This document shows positions 1-8,457 of a stretch of 64,000 nucleotides of DNA, in pieces; the first letter of the stretch is position 1; every line of letters starts with the position of its first letter. Below the pieces are notes generated by a model. That model was not told the origin of the DNA and made no database searches. It saw only the letters and a list, made by a program, of their open reading frames with translations. The stretch spans positions 372,001 to 436,000 of the forward strand of contig NZ_CABVPP010000001.1 in assembly GCF_902499075.1 (NCBI RefSeq), in the 5' to 3' direction. The DNA is from Burkholderia pseudomultivorans (GTDB taxonomy: Bacteria; Pseudomonadota; Gammaproteobacteria; Burkholderiales; Burkholderiaceae). The position numbers were made by a program, and so were the translations under genes.

Positions 1-177
1 TTCCTTCGCGAGCTTCAGCGTCGCGTCCGGCAGCGGATGGCCGCTCGCCTCGTAGCCCGCGCCGCCGACCGGCGCCTGTTCGAGTTCGAACTTCTCGTCG
101 AGTGCGTTCAGCACCTTCACCGCTTCGGTGACGATTTCCGGACCGATGCCGTCGCCCGGCAGCACTGCAATCTTCAT
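1..177 (-). CDS. leuB: 3-isopropylmalate dehydrogenase, N-terminal part (runs off window)
   Basis: The first 59 codons are visible on the minus strand, beginning with ATG at 177. The protein starts [20 protein letters not shown], the nucleotide-binding N-terminus typical of isopropylmalate dehydrogenases. These enzymes oxidise and decarboxylate 3-isopropylmalate to 2-oxoisocaproate with NAD in leucine synthesis. It follows leuD by 40 bp in the same direction, so it is the distal gene of the leuC-leuD-leuB unit. The rest of the gene lies left of the window. The call rests on the N-terminus plus the leu context; isocitrate or tartrate dehydrogenases share this fold but would not be expected here. 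Confidence 0.93.
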   Translation of the reverse strand, partial: MKIAVLPGDGIGPEIVTEAVKVLNALDEKFELEQAPVGGAGYEASGHPLPDATLKLAKE

Positions 178-217
178 GCGTTATTCCTGACTGGGTAGGT
201 TGTGAATGCCACGGCGC

Positions 218-868
218 TCAGCCGACCAGCTTGTTGTTCAGCCACGGCTGCTTCGCGAGCCGCTCGGCTTCGAACTGGCGAATCTTGTCCGCGTGACGCA
301 GCGTGAGGCCGATGTCGTCGAAGCCGTTCAGCAGGCAGTACTTGCGGAACGCGGTGATCTCGAACGGATACTCGCGGCCGTCCGGCGCGCGCACGACCTG
401 CGCGTCGAGGTCGATCGTCAGCTGATAGCCGTTGAACGCGACCGTCTCGTTGATCAGGTGGTCGACCTGCTGCTCGGTCAGCACGATCGGCAGCAGTCCG
501 TTCTTGAAGCAGTTGTTGAAGAAGATGTCGGCGAAGCTCGGCGCGATGATCGCGCGGAAGCCGTACTGCTGCAGCGCCCACGGCGCATGCTCGCGCGAGC
601 TGCCGCAGCCGAAGTTCTTGCGCGTGACGAGGATCGACGCGCCCTGGTAGCGCGGCTGGTTCAGCACGAAGTCCGGGTTCAGCGGACGCTTCGAGTTGTC
701 CTGGCCCGGCTCGCCGTGGTCGAGGTAACGCCACTCGTCGAACGCGTTCGGACCGAAGCCCGTGCGCTTGATCGACTTCAGGAACTGCTTCGGAATGATC
801 GCGTCGGTGTCGACGTTCTCGCGATCGAGCGGCGCCACGACGCCGGTATGCACAATGAATTTTTCCAT
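218..868 (-). CDS. leuD: 3-isopropylmalate dehydratase small subunit
   Basis: This 216-residue protein has the usual length and start of Leu[21 protein letters not shown], then [12 protein letters not shown]. The swivel-domain signature [15 protein letters not shown] lies at about residues 86-100. LeuD pairs with LeuC to form the isomerase that converts 2-isopropylmalate to 3-isopropylmalate; the small subunit supplies substrate-recognition residues while LeuC carries the Fe-S cluster. It lies between the entericidin-like gene (67 bp upstream) and leuB. No oddities in the reading frame. Confidence 0.97.
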   Translation of the reverse strand: MEKFIVHTGVVAPLDRENVDTDAIIPKQFLKSIKRTGFGPNAFDEWRYLDHGEPGQDNSKRPLNPDFVLNQPRYQGASILVTRKNFGCGSSREHAPWALQQYGFRAIIAPSFADIFFNNCFKNGLLPIVLTEQQVDHLINETVAFNGYQLTIDLDAQVVRAPDGREYPFEITAFRKYCLLNGFDDIGLTLRHADKIRQFEAERLAKQPWLNNKLVG

Positions 869-935
869 GATCCGCTATCCGGTTGAAGGGCCGGCACTCG
901 GCCGGCGCACATCGACAAATTCTCGGGGGTCGGCG

Positions 936-1082
936 TCAGTCCGCGGCGCGCTGCAGCGCGTTGCCGGCGGCGTTGACGTCCTCCCCGAAGCCTCGGACGG
1001 TATTGCAGCCCGCGAGGCCGAAGCCCAGCCCCGCGATCGCCAGCGCGGCGAGCAGCCGCGCGATGCGTTTCGATGCCGTCAC
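936..1082 (-). CDS. entericidin-like small lipoprotein
   Basis: A 48-residue open frame starting with GTG at 1082 and placed 3 bp after the leuC stop. It reads as a short basic n-region (KRIARLL), a hydrophobic stretch, and a lipobox GLAGC with Cys26. The mature tail NTVRGFGEDVNAAGNALQ is close to the EcnA/EcnB family (CNTxxGxGxDvxxxGxal). Such peptides become small outer-membrane-directed lipoproteins; in enteric bacteria the pair was described as a bacteriolytic toxin/antidote. Here there is a single copy, so a toxin-antidote role cannot be claimed. It appears co-transcribed inside the leucine operon. Confidence 0.85.
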   Translation of the reverse strand: MTASKRIARLLAALAIAGLGFGLAGCNTVRGFGEDVNAAGNALQRAAD

Positions 1083-1085
1083 GCG

Positions 1086-2495
1086 TTACCCCAGCTTGCG
1101 AATATCGACGAAATGGCCTTCGATCGCCGCCGCCGCCGCCATCGCGGGGCTGACCAGGTGCGTGCGGCCGCCCGCGCCCTGCCGGCCTTCGAAGTTGCGG
1201 TTCGACGTCGACGCGCAGCGCTCGCCCGGATCGAGCCGGTCGGCATTCATCGCGAGGCACATCGAGCAGCCCGGCTCGCGCCATTCGAAGCCCGCGTCGG
1301 TGAACACCTTGTCGAGGCCTTCGCGCTCGGCCTGCGCCTTCACGAGGCCCGAGCCCGGCACGACCATCGCGAGCCGCACGTTCGGCGCGACGCGGCGGTT
1401 CAGCTTCTTCACGACGTATGCGGCCGCGCGGATGTCCTCGATGCGCGCGTTCGTGCACGAACCGATGAAGATCTTGTCGACCTTGATCGACTCGATCGGC
1501 GTGTTCGGCGCGAGCGCCATGTAGGCCAGCGCGCGCTCCATCGCGTCGCGCTTGACCGGATCCTTCTCGCGCTCGGGATCGGGCACGCGACCGTCGATCG
1601 ACGTGACCATCTCCGGCGACGTGCCCCACGTGACCTGCGGGACGATCTCGGCCGCGTTCAGCTCGACGACGCGATCGAAATGCGCGCCTTCGTCCGACTT
1701 GAACTGGCGCCAGTATTCGACGGCCTGATCCCATTCCGCGCCGGTCGGCACGAACGGACGGCCCTTCAGGTAGTCGATCGTCGTGTCGTCGACCGCGACC
1801 ATGCCCGCGCGCGCGCCGGCTTCGATCGCCATGTTGCAGACCGTCATGCGGCCTTCCATCGTCAGCGCGCGGATCGTCGAGCCGCCGAATTCGATCGCGT
1901 AGCCCGTGCCGCCTGCCGTGCCGATCCTGCCGATGATCGCGAGCACGATGTCCTTCGCGGTGCAGCCGCGCGGCAGCGCGCCCTCGACCTTCACCAGCAT
2001 GTTCTTGCTCTTCTTCTGCAGCAGCGTCTGCGTCGCGAGCACGTGCTCGACTTCCGACGTGCCGATGCCGTGCGCGAGCGCGCCGAACGCGCCGTGCGTC
2101 GACGTGTGCGAATCGCCGCACACGATCGTCATGCCCGGCAGCGTCGCGCCCTGCTCGGGCCCGATGATGTGGACGATGCCCTGGCGCAGGTCGTTCATCT
2201 TGAACTGCGTGATGCCGTACGCGTCGCAGTTCGCGTCGAGCGTGTCGACCTGCAGCTTCGAGACGGGGTCGGCGATGCCGTGGCTGCGGTCGGTGGTCGG
2301 CACGTTGTGGTCCGACACGGCCAGGTTCGCGCTGATGCGCCACACCGGACGCTGCGCGAGCTTCAGCCCTTCGAACGCCTGCGGGCTCGTGACTTCATGC
2401 AGCAACTGACGGTCGATGTACAGCAGGGTCGTACCGTCTTCCTCGGTGTGGACGACGTGGGTATTCCACAGTTTGTCGTAGAGAGTCTGTGCCAT
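1086..2495 (-). CDS. leuC: 3-isopropylmalate dehydratase large subunit
   Basis: A 469-residue aconitase-superfamily protein beginning [15 protein letters not shown], normal for LeuC. Visible landmarks are the [21 protein letters not shown] substrate/cluster region near residue 130 and the cluster cysteines in [11 protein letters not shown] and in [11 protein letters not shown], which together ligate the [4Fe-4S] centre. It carries the catalytic iron-sulfur cluster of the isopropylmalate isomerase with LeuD. It is first in the operon leuC, entericidin-like, leuD, leuB. The 200 bp upstream hold the likely promoter; a GCATAAT-like -10 element (minus strand) lies near 2542-2549 but the -35 match is poor. 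Confidence 0.97.
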   Translation of the reverse strand: MAQTLYDKLWNTHVVHTEEDGTTLLYIDRQLLHEVTSPQAFEGLKLAQRPVWRISANLAVSDHNVPTTDRSHGIADPVSKLQVDTLDANCDAYGITQFKMNDLRQGIVHIIGPEQGATLPGMTIVCGDSHTSTHGAFGALAHGIGTSEVEHVLATQTLLQKKSKNMLVKVEGALPRGCTAKDIVLAIIGRIGTAGGTGYAIEFGGSTIRALTMEGRMTVCNMAIEAGARAGMVAVDDTTIDYLKGRPFVPTGAEWDQAVEYWRQFKSDEGAHFDRVVELNAAEIVPQVTWGTSPEMVTSIDGRVPDPEREKDPVKRDAMERALAYMALAPNTPIESIKVDKIFIGSCTNARIEDIRAAAYVVKKLNRRVAPNVRLAMVVPGSGLVKAQAEREGLDKVFTDAGFEWREPGCSMCLAMNADRLDPGERCASTSNRNFEGRQGAGGRTHLVSPAMAAAAAIEGHFVDIRKLG

Positions 2496-2695
2496 GGGTA
2501 TGCGGGGTCGTTGTGACTACAAGCCTTGCGGATGGAGCCGATTATGCCACGCGGAATGCGCGCCGGCGCAGGCCGGACGCTAAAAAACCCATTAAAAACA
2601 GTAGCTTGGCTGGTAGTTCCAATACCTGTATCGGCATTACCCGGCAAATCGGCACGCAGCGCGCGCCGCCCGGCCGGGACGCACTGCGCGCGCCG

Positions 2696-3973
2696 TCACT
2701 GCGGCTTGCGCGGGCCGCGCTGCGCCGCCGCCGGCAACACGTACCCGTCGTCGAGCGTCGCCAGGAACGCGGCGACGTCGTCGATATCGCGCTCGCTCCA
2801 CACCGGCCGCTCGCCGCGCCGGCGCGTCAGCGGCGCATCCGTCGTGTCGACGTTCGCGCGCAGGTTCGCGGGCAGGTCGTCGTACGGCACCACCCGGCCG
2901 CGCCGATCCTTCGAATACCACTTCGCGGGATCCGTATCGCGCTGCACGTAGAAGCGCAGCACGTCCTTCAGCGCGTGGAAACGTCCGTTGTGGAAGAACA
3001 CGCGCCGCGTCGCCGTATTGCGCAGCGACGGCGTCTTGAACAGCCCGCAGTTCGCGCGGTCTGCCGACTGGTCGGTGCGCACCGGCCCGCACAGGCCGAG
3101 GTCGTAGTAAGCGGGATTCGCGTTCGCGCGCAGCTCCCGGTTGCGCGGCACGCCGAGCGCCTCGAACGTGAAGTCGGTCAGCAGCGGATGCGCGCCGTTC
3201 ACGCCCGGCTGATCGATATGGCACGACGCGCAATTGCCGCGAGCGGGATCGTCGAACAGCCGCTTGCCGCGCATCTCCTGCGCGCTCAGCGCGACCTTGC
3301 CGTCGAGGTAGTAGTCGAACTTGCTGGTGTACGGATGAAAGTCGGGATCCTCGAGCTCGAAACGCTCGATCGCGAGCGCCGCGTTCGCAAACGCCTGCTT
3401 CGGATCGTCGAGCGCATGCGCGCCGAACACCGCACGAAAGCGCGCCGCATACGGCGCGGCCCGCAGCTTCGCGACGACGGCCTCCGGATTCGGGTTCGCC
3501 ATCTCGTCCGGGTTCAGCAGCGGAAAGGCCGCCTGGTCGCGCAGCCGGTTGAAGCGGCCATCCCAGCCGAACCCGCCGATCGGCGCGTTGTCGGTTTCGG
3601 TCAAGCGCTCGGCCACGCTTGCAGCCTGTGCGTGCGACCAGATCGGCGTCCGGTTCAGCACGTAGCGCAGGCTCGGCACCGCGCGCGTGCCCTGCCGCTT
3701 CAGGTCGGCGCCGCCGAGCTGCGCGGCGAGGCCGTTCGGCGGGCCGTAAGCGTGCGCGGGGCTGTGGCAGGTCGCGCACGACATCCGGCCCGACGCGGAC
3801 AGCGACGGATCGAAGAACATCAGCTTGCCGAGCGCGGCCGCGTCGCCCGGGTCGGCCACAGCGGCCGGCGCCGCGCCGGCACGCGTCGCGCAGAGTCCGA
3901 GCGCCAGCGCGAAGCCCAGCGCGCGCCAGCCGACGCGCCGTTGCGCGCCGCCGATCGTCCGCAGCGCCTTCAC
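2696..3973 (-). CDS. di-haem cytochrome c peroxidase (MauG/CcpA family)
   Basis: A 425-residue protein starting with GTG at 3973 that overlaps the phosphoesterase stop by 4 bp (GTGA). Residues 1-35 form a Sec-type signal peptide. Two haem c sites are visible: CATCH at 66-70 and CASCH at 248-252, the spacing typical of bacterial di-haem peroxidases. Family members reduce hydrogen peroxide in the periplasm with electrons from cytochrome c, or, as MauG, oxidise a partner protein. The reading frame stays open far upstream, inside the phosphoesterase, but that extension is an out-of-frame shadow. It is the last gene of a four-gene export operon, so its partner could be one of the other products; this is inference. 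Confidence 0.9.
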   Translation of the reverse strand: MKALRTIGGAQRRVGWRALGFALALGLCATRAGAAPAAVADPGDAAALGKLMFFDPSLSASGRMSCATCHSPAHAYGPPNGLAAQLGGADLKRQGTRAVPSLRYVLNRTPIWSHAQAASVAERLTETDNAPIGGFGWDGRFNRLRDQAAFPLLNPDEMANPNPEAVVAKLRAAPYAARFRAVFGAHALDDPKQAFANAALAIERFELEDPDFHPYTSKFDYYLDGKVALSAQEMRGKRLFDDPARGNCASCHIDQPGVNGAHPLLTDFTFEALGVPRNRELRANANPAYYDLGLCGPVRTDQSADRANCGLFKTPSLRNTATRRVFFHNGRFHALKDVLRFYVQRDTDPAKWYSKDRRGRVVPYDDLPANLRANVDTTDAPLTRRRGERPVWSERDIDDVAAFLATLDDGYVLPAAAQRGPRKPQ

Positions 3974-5199
3974 AGGTTCGTGAAGATGTCGTTGCCGAAG
4001 CCCTGCAGCCCGGCCTGCGCCGCGTAGCCGAGGTGATCGAGGCCGAAGATGTCCTCGATGCTGCGGAGCATCGAATAGTGGTTGTACTGCACCGTCGACA
4101 CCGTGCCCGGCTTGATGAACTTCGAGATCATCACCGCGCCCGTCTGGTCGCCGCCGAAGCTCTGCTTCGTCAGCTCGATCGTCGCGCCCTTGTAGTTGAG
4201 CGACGAGGTCTGCGGGAACGGCGCGAGGTTCGGGCCGGGCTGCTCGCTGCAGCACGTGGCGCCCGCAAAGGTGAACGCGGTCACGCCCGGCGACGGCTGC
4301 GTGACGCTCGCGTAGCTGCTTTCGTCGAAGTTGACGATCAGCAGACCGTCTTTCTGGAACGCCGGCGACGCGGTGATCAGCGGCACCCACTTCTTCAGGA
4401 ACGCATCGGCGCTCGTCAGGCCGCCCGGCTCGCCGTTCACGCACGGCGCGTCGTGGCCGTCGTGGCACAGGTTCGGCGTGATCAGGTTGAAGTTCGCGGT
4501 GGTGTCGACCGATTTCAGGTCGTTCTCGAGGTTCGCAAGATTCACGACGTTCTTCTCGCAGTCCGGCGAGTCGATGATCGAATGGAAGTACACGAACGGG
4601 TTGTGGCGCGCCGCGTACTGGTCGCCGGCCGGCACTGCCGCGCTCGGCGCCTGCGCCGCCTGCGTGAGGTCGGTCGTGTTCAGCGTCGGATGGCCGCAGG
4701 TCGCCGCCTCGCGCGACGGATCGTTGCCCATGTCCTCCTCGTAGCCCTTCCACGTGTAGCCGGCCGCCTTCAACTGGTCGGGCAGCGTCTTCACGCTCGC
4801 CGGATACACGCAGCCGGAGCCGATCGCCTGCCCGTCCGGCGTCATCCCGGTCAGCTTGAAGTCCTGGTACACCATGCAGTCGTTGTCGGTTTCATTGGTC
4901 GGCGACTGGCCGCTGAGCATCGCGATGTAGTTGTCGAGGCTCACGTGCCCGGTGCCGTAGTACTGCTGCACCAGCGCGCCCTGCGCGGACAGCGTCGTGG
5001 CGAGATACGGCGCCTTCGTGTTCGCGCCGAAGGTGGTCGCGTAGTTCTCGTTTTCGAGCGTGATCACGAACACGTGACGAATCTGCTGCTGGCCGCTGGC
5101 CTGCATCGACGAAGACGATCCGCACGCCGCGACGATCAGCGCGACGAGCGACCCGAGCGCGGCCACCAGCGTGGCACGCATCAGCAAGCGAAAGGACAT
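3970..5199 (-). CDS. lipoprotein phosphoesterase (phospholipase C/acid phosphatase-like)
   Basis: A 409-residue protein with ATG at 5199. The N-terminus has a long hydrophobic signal ending in IVAAC, a lipobox, followed by a Ser-rich linker, so it is predicted to be an anchored envelope lipoprotein. The mature part opens with HVFVITLENENYATTFG, the metal-binding start of the phosphoesterase family that includes AcpA-type acid phosphatases and bacterial phospholipase C. Later motifs YGTGHVSLDNYIAMLSGQ and VNFDESS fit the same fold. Substrate is unknown; phosphate monoesters or phospholipid head groups are the family options. It lies 56 bp after an unknown Tat-signal gene and overlaps the peroxidase gene. 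Confidence 0.85.
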   Translation of the reverse strand: MSFRLLMRATLVAALGSLVALIVAACGSSSSMQASGQQQIRHVFVITLENENYATTFGANTKAPYLATTLSAQGALVQQYYGTGHVSLDNYIAMLSGQSPTNETDNDCMVYQDFKLTGMTPDGQAIGSGCVYPASVKTLPDQLKAAGYTWKGYEEDMGNDPSREAATCGHPTLNTTDLTQAAQAPSAAVPAGDQYAARHNPFVYFHSIIDSPDCEKNVVNLANLENDLKSVDTTANFNLITPNLCHDGHDAPCVNGEPGGLTSADAFLKKWVPLITASPAFQKDGLLIVNFDESSYASVTQPSPGVTAFTFAGATCCSEQPGPNLAPFPQTSSLNYKGATIELTKQSFGGDQTGAVMISKFIKPGTVSTVQYNHYSMLRSIEDIFGLDHLGYAAQAGLQGFGNDIFTNL

Positions 5200-5255
5200 G
5201 ACGACTCCGGAATTGACGTGAATGGATACGGGAAACGGGCGGACCTCCGTCCAGC

Positions 5256-6032
5256 CTAGCCGTTCGGATATTCCTGGTTGATCAGCGCGATCCGCAGCAT
5301 GCCGAGCTGCGCGCCCAGATTGCCGAGCAGGTAGAGATCGCGACGACGCAGCGCCGCCTGCTGCGCGGACGCGTCGTAGGCGGACGGCAGCGCCAGGCCG
5401 GCCGGCACCGCGGCCTGCATGCCGAGCGCATTCGACGCCTGCACGGCAAGCGCCGCCTGATCCCGATGCGTGACGACACCGACCTGGCCGAGCGCCGCGG
5501 CCGAGCCGGCCTGCTTGACGATCGCGGCGGCCACGCCGTCCGGTGTCGGCACCGTGCTGAGCGCCGTGGCGGCCGATACGGCCGGCGTCGCGATCGACGT
5601 GACGCCGGCCGTCAGCGCGTATTTCGACGCGAGCACGCTCGCCACTTCCTGCTGCGCGAAGATCGGCGCCGCGACTTGCTGGTGAAGCTGGAACACGGCG
5701 TCGGCAATCGCTTCGTTCACCGGGCCGGGCAGCGGCGTCGTCGAACCGGTCGCCGGCGCACGGCTGCCGAAGCCGAACGCGACGAGGGTCCGGATCGCGC
5801 TCGCGGCGACGGTCGGCGGCGTCCACGAAAAAAACGCATTGAACAGGTAGCCGCTGTCAGCAGCGGCCACCGTGCGGTCGTCGAGTTCGTTGGTCAGCTT
5901 GCCGAGCATCTGGCGCTGCAGTTCGGCATCGGAATACGGGACGTCGCCGGCGAAACCGGGCGTGCTGGCCGCACACGATGCGGCGAACAGCGACGTGGAG
6001 GCGAGGAAATGGCGGCGGGTCTGCATGGTCAT
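5256..6032 (-). CDS. Tat-exported protein of unknown family (paralogue B)
   Basis: A 258-residue protein I do not recognise. It begins MTMQTRRHFLASTSLFAASC: a twin-arginine motif at residues 6-7, a hydrophobic core and Cys20 that could be a weak lipobox. The rest is Ala-rich without membrane segments. It is paralogous to the next upstream gene (6060-6890): both share an early Q-M--KL-----D segment, the motif GPVNEAIADAV, a SKY motif, VVTHRDQA, GMQAA followed by LPSAYD, and a C-terminal LYL--N/D--AQ block. It follows its paralogue by 27 bp, so the two are co-transcribed. An alternative start is Met3. No catalytic motif could be assigned; function is unknown. Confidence 0.8.
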   Translation of the reverse strand: MTMQTRRHFLASTSLFAASCAASTPGFAGDVPYSDAELQRQMLGKLTNELDDRTVAAADSGYLFNAFFSWTPPTVAASAIRTLVAFGFGSRAPATGSTTPLPGPVNEAIADAVFQLHQQVAAPIFAQQEVASVLASKYALTAGVTSIATPAVSAATALSTVPTPDGVAAAIVKQAGSAAALGQVGVVTHRDQAALAVQASNALGMQAAVPAGLALPSAYDASAQQAALRRRDLYLLGNLGAQLGMLRIALINQEYPNG

Positions 6033-6059
6033 GGAAATCGGATGGAATGGGGGAATGCG

Positions 6060-6890
6060 TCAGCCTTTCGGGAACGCCTGCATCGTGGCGACGGTGGCGC
6101 TCGTCAGCATCTGCGCGTACATGTCGTGCACCAGATAGAGATTGCGGTTGCGCGTCCACGGCTGCCCCGATTGCGGGTCGTAGAGCGTCGGCAGCGGCAC
6201 CTCGGCCGCCGCGGCCGCCTGCATGCCGGCCTGCTGCGAAGTCTGGATGCAGCGTTTCGCGTGATCGCGATGACCGACGACCGCGACCTTGCCCATCGCG
6301 GCCGCCCCGCCTGCGCGCGACACGGCCACGGCCGCGACGCCGGCCGTGCTCAGGTAGACGATCGTGCCGTCGCTGGCGATCTGCGGTTCGATCGACGTCA
6401 GCACGTCGGTGCCCATTCCGTATTTCGAGACGAGAAAGCGCGCGATCTCCCACTGCGCGTAGACCTTCACCGGCTTGAGCCGATAGATCGCGTGCACGGC
6501 GTCCGCGAGTGCTTCGTTGACGGGGCCCGGATCGGGCAGCGCGGCCTGGTTGCCGCCCGTGCTCGACGTGTTGCCGCTCGCCGCGTTCGGGCGATTGCCG
6601 AAGCTGTACGCGACGATCGCGCCGGCCTGTGCAGCCGCGATCGTCGGCAGGTCCCAGGTGAAGCCGACATCGAGCATCGCCGGCATGACGGCGTCGACGG
6701 TCGCGGCATCGCCGAGCTGCGCGTTCAGCTTCGCCGACATCTGCGCGGCGAGTGCGGCGTCGCTGACCGGCGTCGACGTGACATCGTCGCCGCCGCATGC
6801 GGCCAGCAGCGAGGTCGCGGCGACGGCCGGCGCGGCGGCGAGGAATTTCCTGCGGGAAGAAACGGGTTGATCGGGCTGATTCAAGTTCAT
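6060..6890 (-). CDS. Tat-signal lipoprotein of unknown family (paralogue A)
   Basis: A 276-residue protein with ATG at 6890. It carries a twin-arginine motif (SSRRKFLAAA, residues 11-20) and a lipobox LLAAC with Cys32, followed by GGDD; this predicts folding in the cytoplasm and export through Tat as a lipoprotein. The mature part has no membrane span. It matches the downstream gene over its whole length, sharing GPVNEALADAV, SKYG, VVGHRDHA, GMQAA, LPTLYD and NLYL. The closing segment WTRNRNLYLVHDMYAQML contains several aromatic and His residues. First gene of the four-gene operon; the promoter should lie in 6891-7294. I cannot assign a reaction or ligand. Confidence 0.82.
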   Translation of the reverse strand: MNLNQPDQPVSSRRKFLAAAPAVAATSLLAACGGDDVTSTPVSDAALAAQMSAKLNAQLGDAATVDAVMPAMLDVGFTWDLPTIAAAQAGAIVAYSFGNRPNAASGNTSSTGGNQAALPDPGPVNEALADAVHAIYRLKPVKVYAQWEIARFLVSKYGMGTDVLTSIEPQIASDGTIVYLSTAGVAAVAVSRAGGAAAMGKVAVVGHRDHAKRCIQTSQQAGMQAAAAAEVPLPTLYDPQSGQPWTRNRNLYLVHDMYAQMLTSATVATMQAFPKG

Positions 6891-7294
6891 GAGAAATACG
6901 AAATGATGCGTATCGCGCCGGTGTCGGAGAGCGGACGTCGGCGTTTCGAGTCGCGGGTTCACGGGAATATGGCCATCCGGCGAGTCGTACACCGGACGCG
7001 ACGAACGTCGAAATGCGGAGACAGCGCCATGCATCGAGCAATTGACGATGCGCGATCGTATTGGCCGTTTATTAAGTTCCAGTGAAATTTTCGATCTAAT
7101 CGCGTCGATCGTTTCCGCGTTTCGCCTATGAACCGATTTGTTCCGGATATGGTGAATCAGCCGGTCAATTTCACGGGTTGGTGACGCGCGGCAATTTCCG
7201 CGCGATCTCCTAGACTGTCTATTTGCGACGGGCAACGCAGCGACGCCCGCCCCCGCGATTCAGCAGCGCCCGCCTCGTCGGGCAGGAGAACGGC
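6891..7294. other. intergenic region between divergent genes
   Basis: About 400 bp with no convincing gene. It must hold promoters for the minus-strand export operon and the plus-strand glutathione transferase. The stretch 7050-7130 is more AT-rich than its surroundings. A 6-bp GC stem (7186-7191 with 7198-7203) sits about 90 bp before the transferase start. I found no clear consensus promoter pair. Confidence 0.5.
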
Positions 7295-8020
7295 ATGCGT
7301 TATGAACTCTATTACTGGCCCGAGATCCAGGGCCGTGGCGAATACGTGCGGCTCGCGCTCGAAGCCGCCGAAGCGGACTACGTCGACGTCGCGCGCGAGT
7401 CGGGCCGCGGCATGGGCGTATCGGCGATGATGCGCATGATGGACAGCGAGAAAACCGAATGCGTGCCGTTCGCGCCGCCGTTCCTGAAGGCCGGCGACGT
7501 GCTGGTCGGACAGGCCGCGAACATCCTGCTGTTTCTCGGCACGCGGCTCGGGCTCGCGCCCGACGACGAGGCTGGCCGGCTATGGGTGCATCAGCTCCAG
7601 CTGACCGTCGCCGATTTCGTCACCGAGATCCACGATACGCATCACCCGATCGCGAGCGGCCTGTATTACGAGGACCAGAAGGCCGAGGCCGCCGAGCGCG
7701 CGAGCGACTTCCTCCAGCATCGACTGCCGAAATTCCTCGGCTACTTCGATCGCGTGCTCGAACGGAATCCGCACGCGAGCGGCTATCTCGCCGGCCGCGC
7801 GCTGAGCTACGCGGACCTGTCGATGTTCCAGCTGATCGAGGGATTGCGCTACGCATTCCCGAACGCGATGAAGCGCGCGGAACGGGACGTCGCGGCGCTG
7901 GTCGGGCTGCACGACCGTGTCGCGCAACTGCCAGCCATCGCGCGCTACCTCGCGTCCGAACGCCGCATTCCGTTCAACGAGATGGGGATCTTCCGGCACT
8001 ACCCGGAACTGGATTCGTGA
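7295..8020 (+). CDS. glutathione S-transferase family protein
   Basis: A 241-residue protein starting at ATG 7295, preceded by a GGAG-like ribosome site in GGCAGGAGAACGGC. It begins MRYELYYWPEIQGRGEYVRL, the thioredoxin-like N-domain with a Tyr near the start and GR--Y-RL as in sigma/alpha-like transferases. The C-terminal helical domain holds YLAGRALSYADLSMFQLIEG, the hydrophobic-core Asp motif conserved in the family. These enzymes conjugate glutathione to electrophiles or act as peroxidases; the substrate cannot be read from sequence. It is transcribed away from the Tat-protein operon and converges on the small NTF2-like gene 19 bp away. Confidence 0.9.
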   Translation: MRYELYYWPEIQGRGEYVRLALEAAEADYVDVARESGRGMGVSAMMRMMDSEKTECVPFAPPFLKAGDVLVGQAANILLFLGTRLGLAPDDEAGRLWVHQLQLTVADFVTEIHDTHHPIASGLYYEDQKAEAAERASDFLQHRLPKFLGYFDRVLERNPHASGYLAGRALSYADLSMFQLIEGLRYAFPNAMKRAERDVAALVGLHDRVAQLPAIARYLASERRIPFNEMGIFRHYPELDS

Positions 8021-8039
8021 GGCCGGCGCGCGCCGGCGC

Positions 8040-8438
8040 TCAGGCCGTCACGGGCGTCTCGTGCAGGTGCTGCCAGACGATGCGGCCGTCCGCTTCGCGC
8101 CGCAGCACGGCGGTCGAGCGCCGGACCGTGCGCCGCCCCGCTCCGTCGGTCTGCGTCTCGCGATAGCCGATCACCGCGCCGTCGGTGCAGCCGGCGATTT
8201 CGCGCAGTTCGTCGATCGCGATCTGCAGCCCCGGACGCGCACCGTGTCCATGGGAAAACAGCGCATCGACGCCCGCGCAATCGAGCACCGCGCCCGACGT
8301 CGTCATCATCGAAAATTCCGGCGCGAAACGCGCGAGCAGCGGCGCGAGCCGCTCGGGGCCCGCGCGGCCGGACAACCAGTCTTCGATGTCGACGTGGGCA
8401 TCGACGATTTCGTTGCAAAACGGATTCGGCAGATTCAT
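8040..8438 (-). CDS. NTF2-like/SnoaL-fold small protein (DUF4440-like)
   Basis: A 132-residue protein without signal peptide. Its layout, an N-terminal helix with a DAHVDIEDWLSG segment, a middle FSMMTTSGAVLDCAGVDALF and a C-terminal sheet with RRSTAVLRREADGRIVWQHLHET, is that of the cone-shaped NTF2/SnoaL fold seen in small isomerases, dehydratases and stress proteins. No catalytic residue set could be assigned. It lies 19 bp downstream of the MFS exporter gene on the same strand and is probably its operon partner. Confidence 0.72.
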   Translation of the reverse strand: MNLPNPFCNEIVDAHVDIEDWLSGRAGPERLAPLLARFAPEFSMMTTSGAVLDCAGVDALFSHGHGARPGLQIAIDELREIAGCTDGAVIGYRETQTDGAGRRTVRRSTAVLRREADGRIVWQHLHETPVTA

Positions 8439-8457
8439 CAGTCTCTCAGGTTCGTTT

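Noticed and set aside
2625-2645. Quasi-palindrome AATACCTGTATCGGCATT upstream of leuC
   Set aside because: It has a mismatch and an asymmetrical core and lies far from the likely -35. It could arise by chance.
2696-4753. A 685-codon frame that would fuse an unknown N-terminus to the peroxidase
   Set aside because: The extra part is out of frame with the phosphoesterase that clearly occupies the region. A GTG start with overlap at 3973 and a signal peptide explain the peroxidase.
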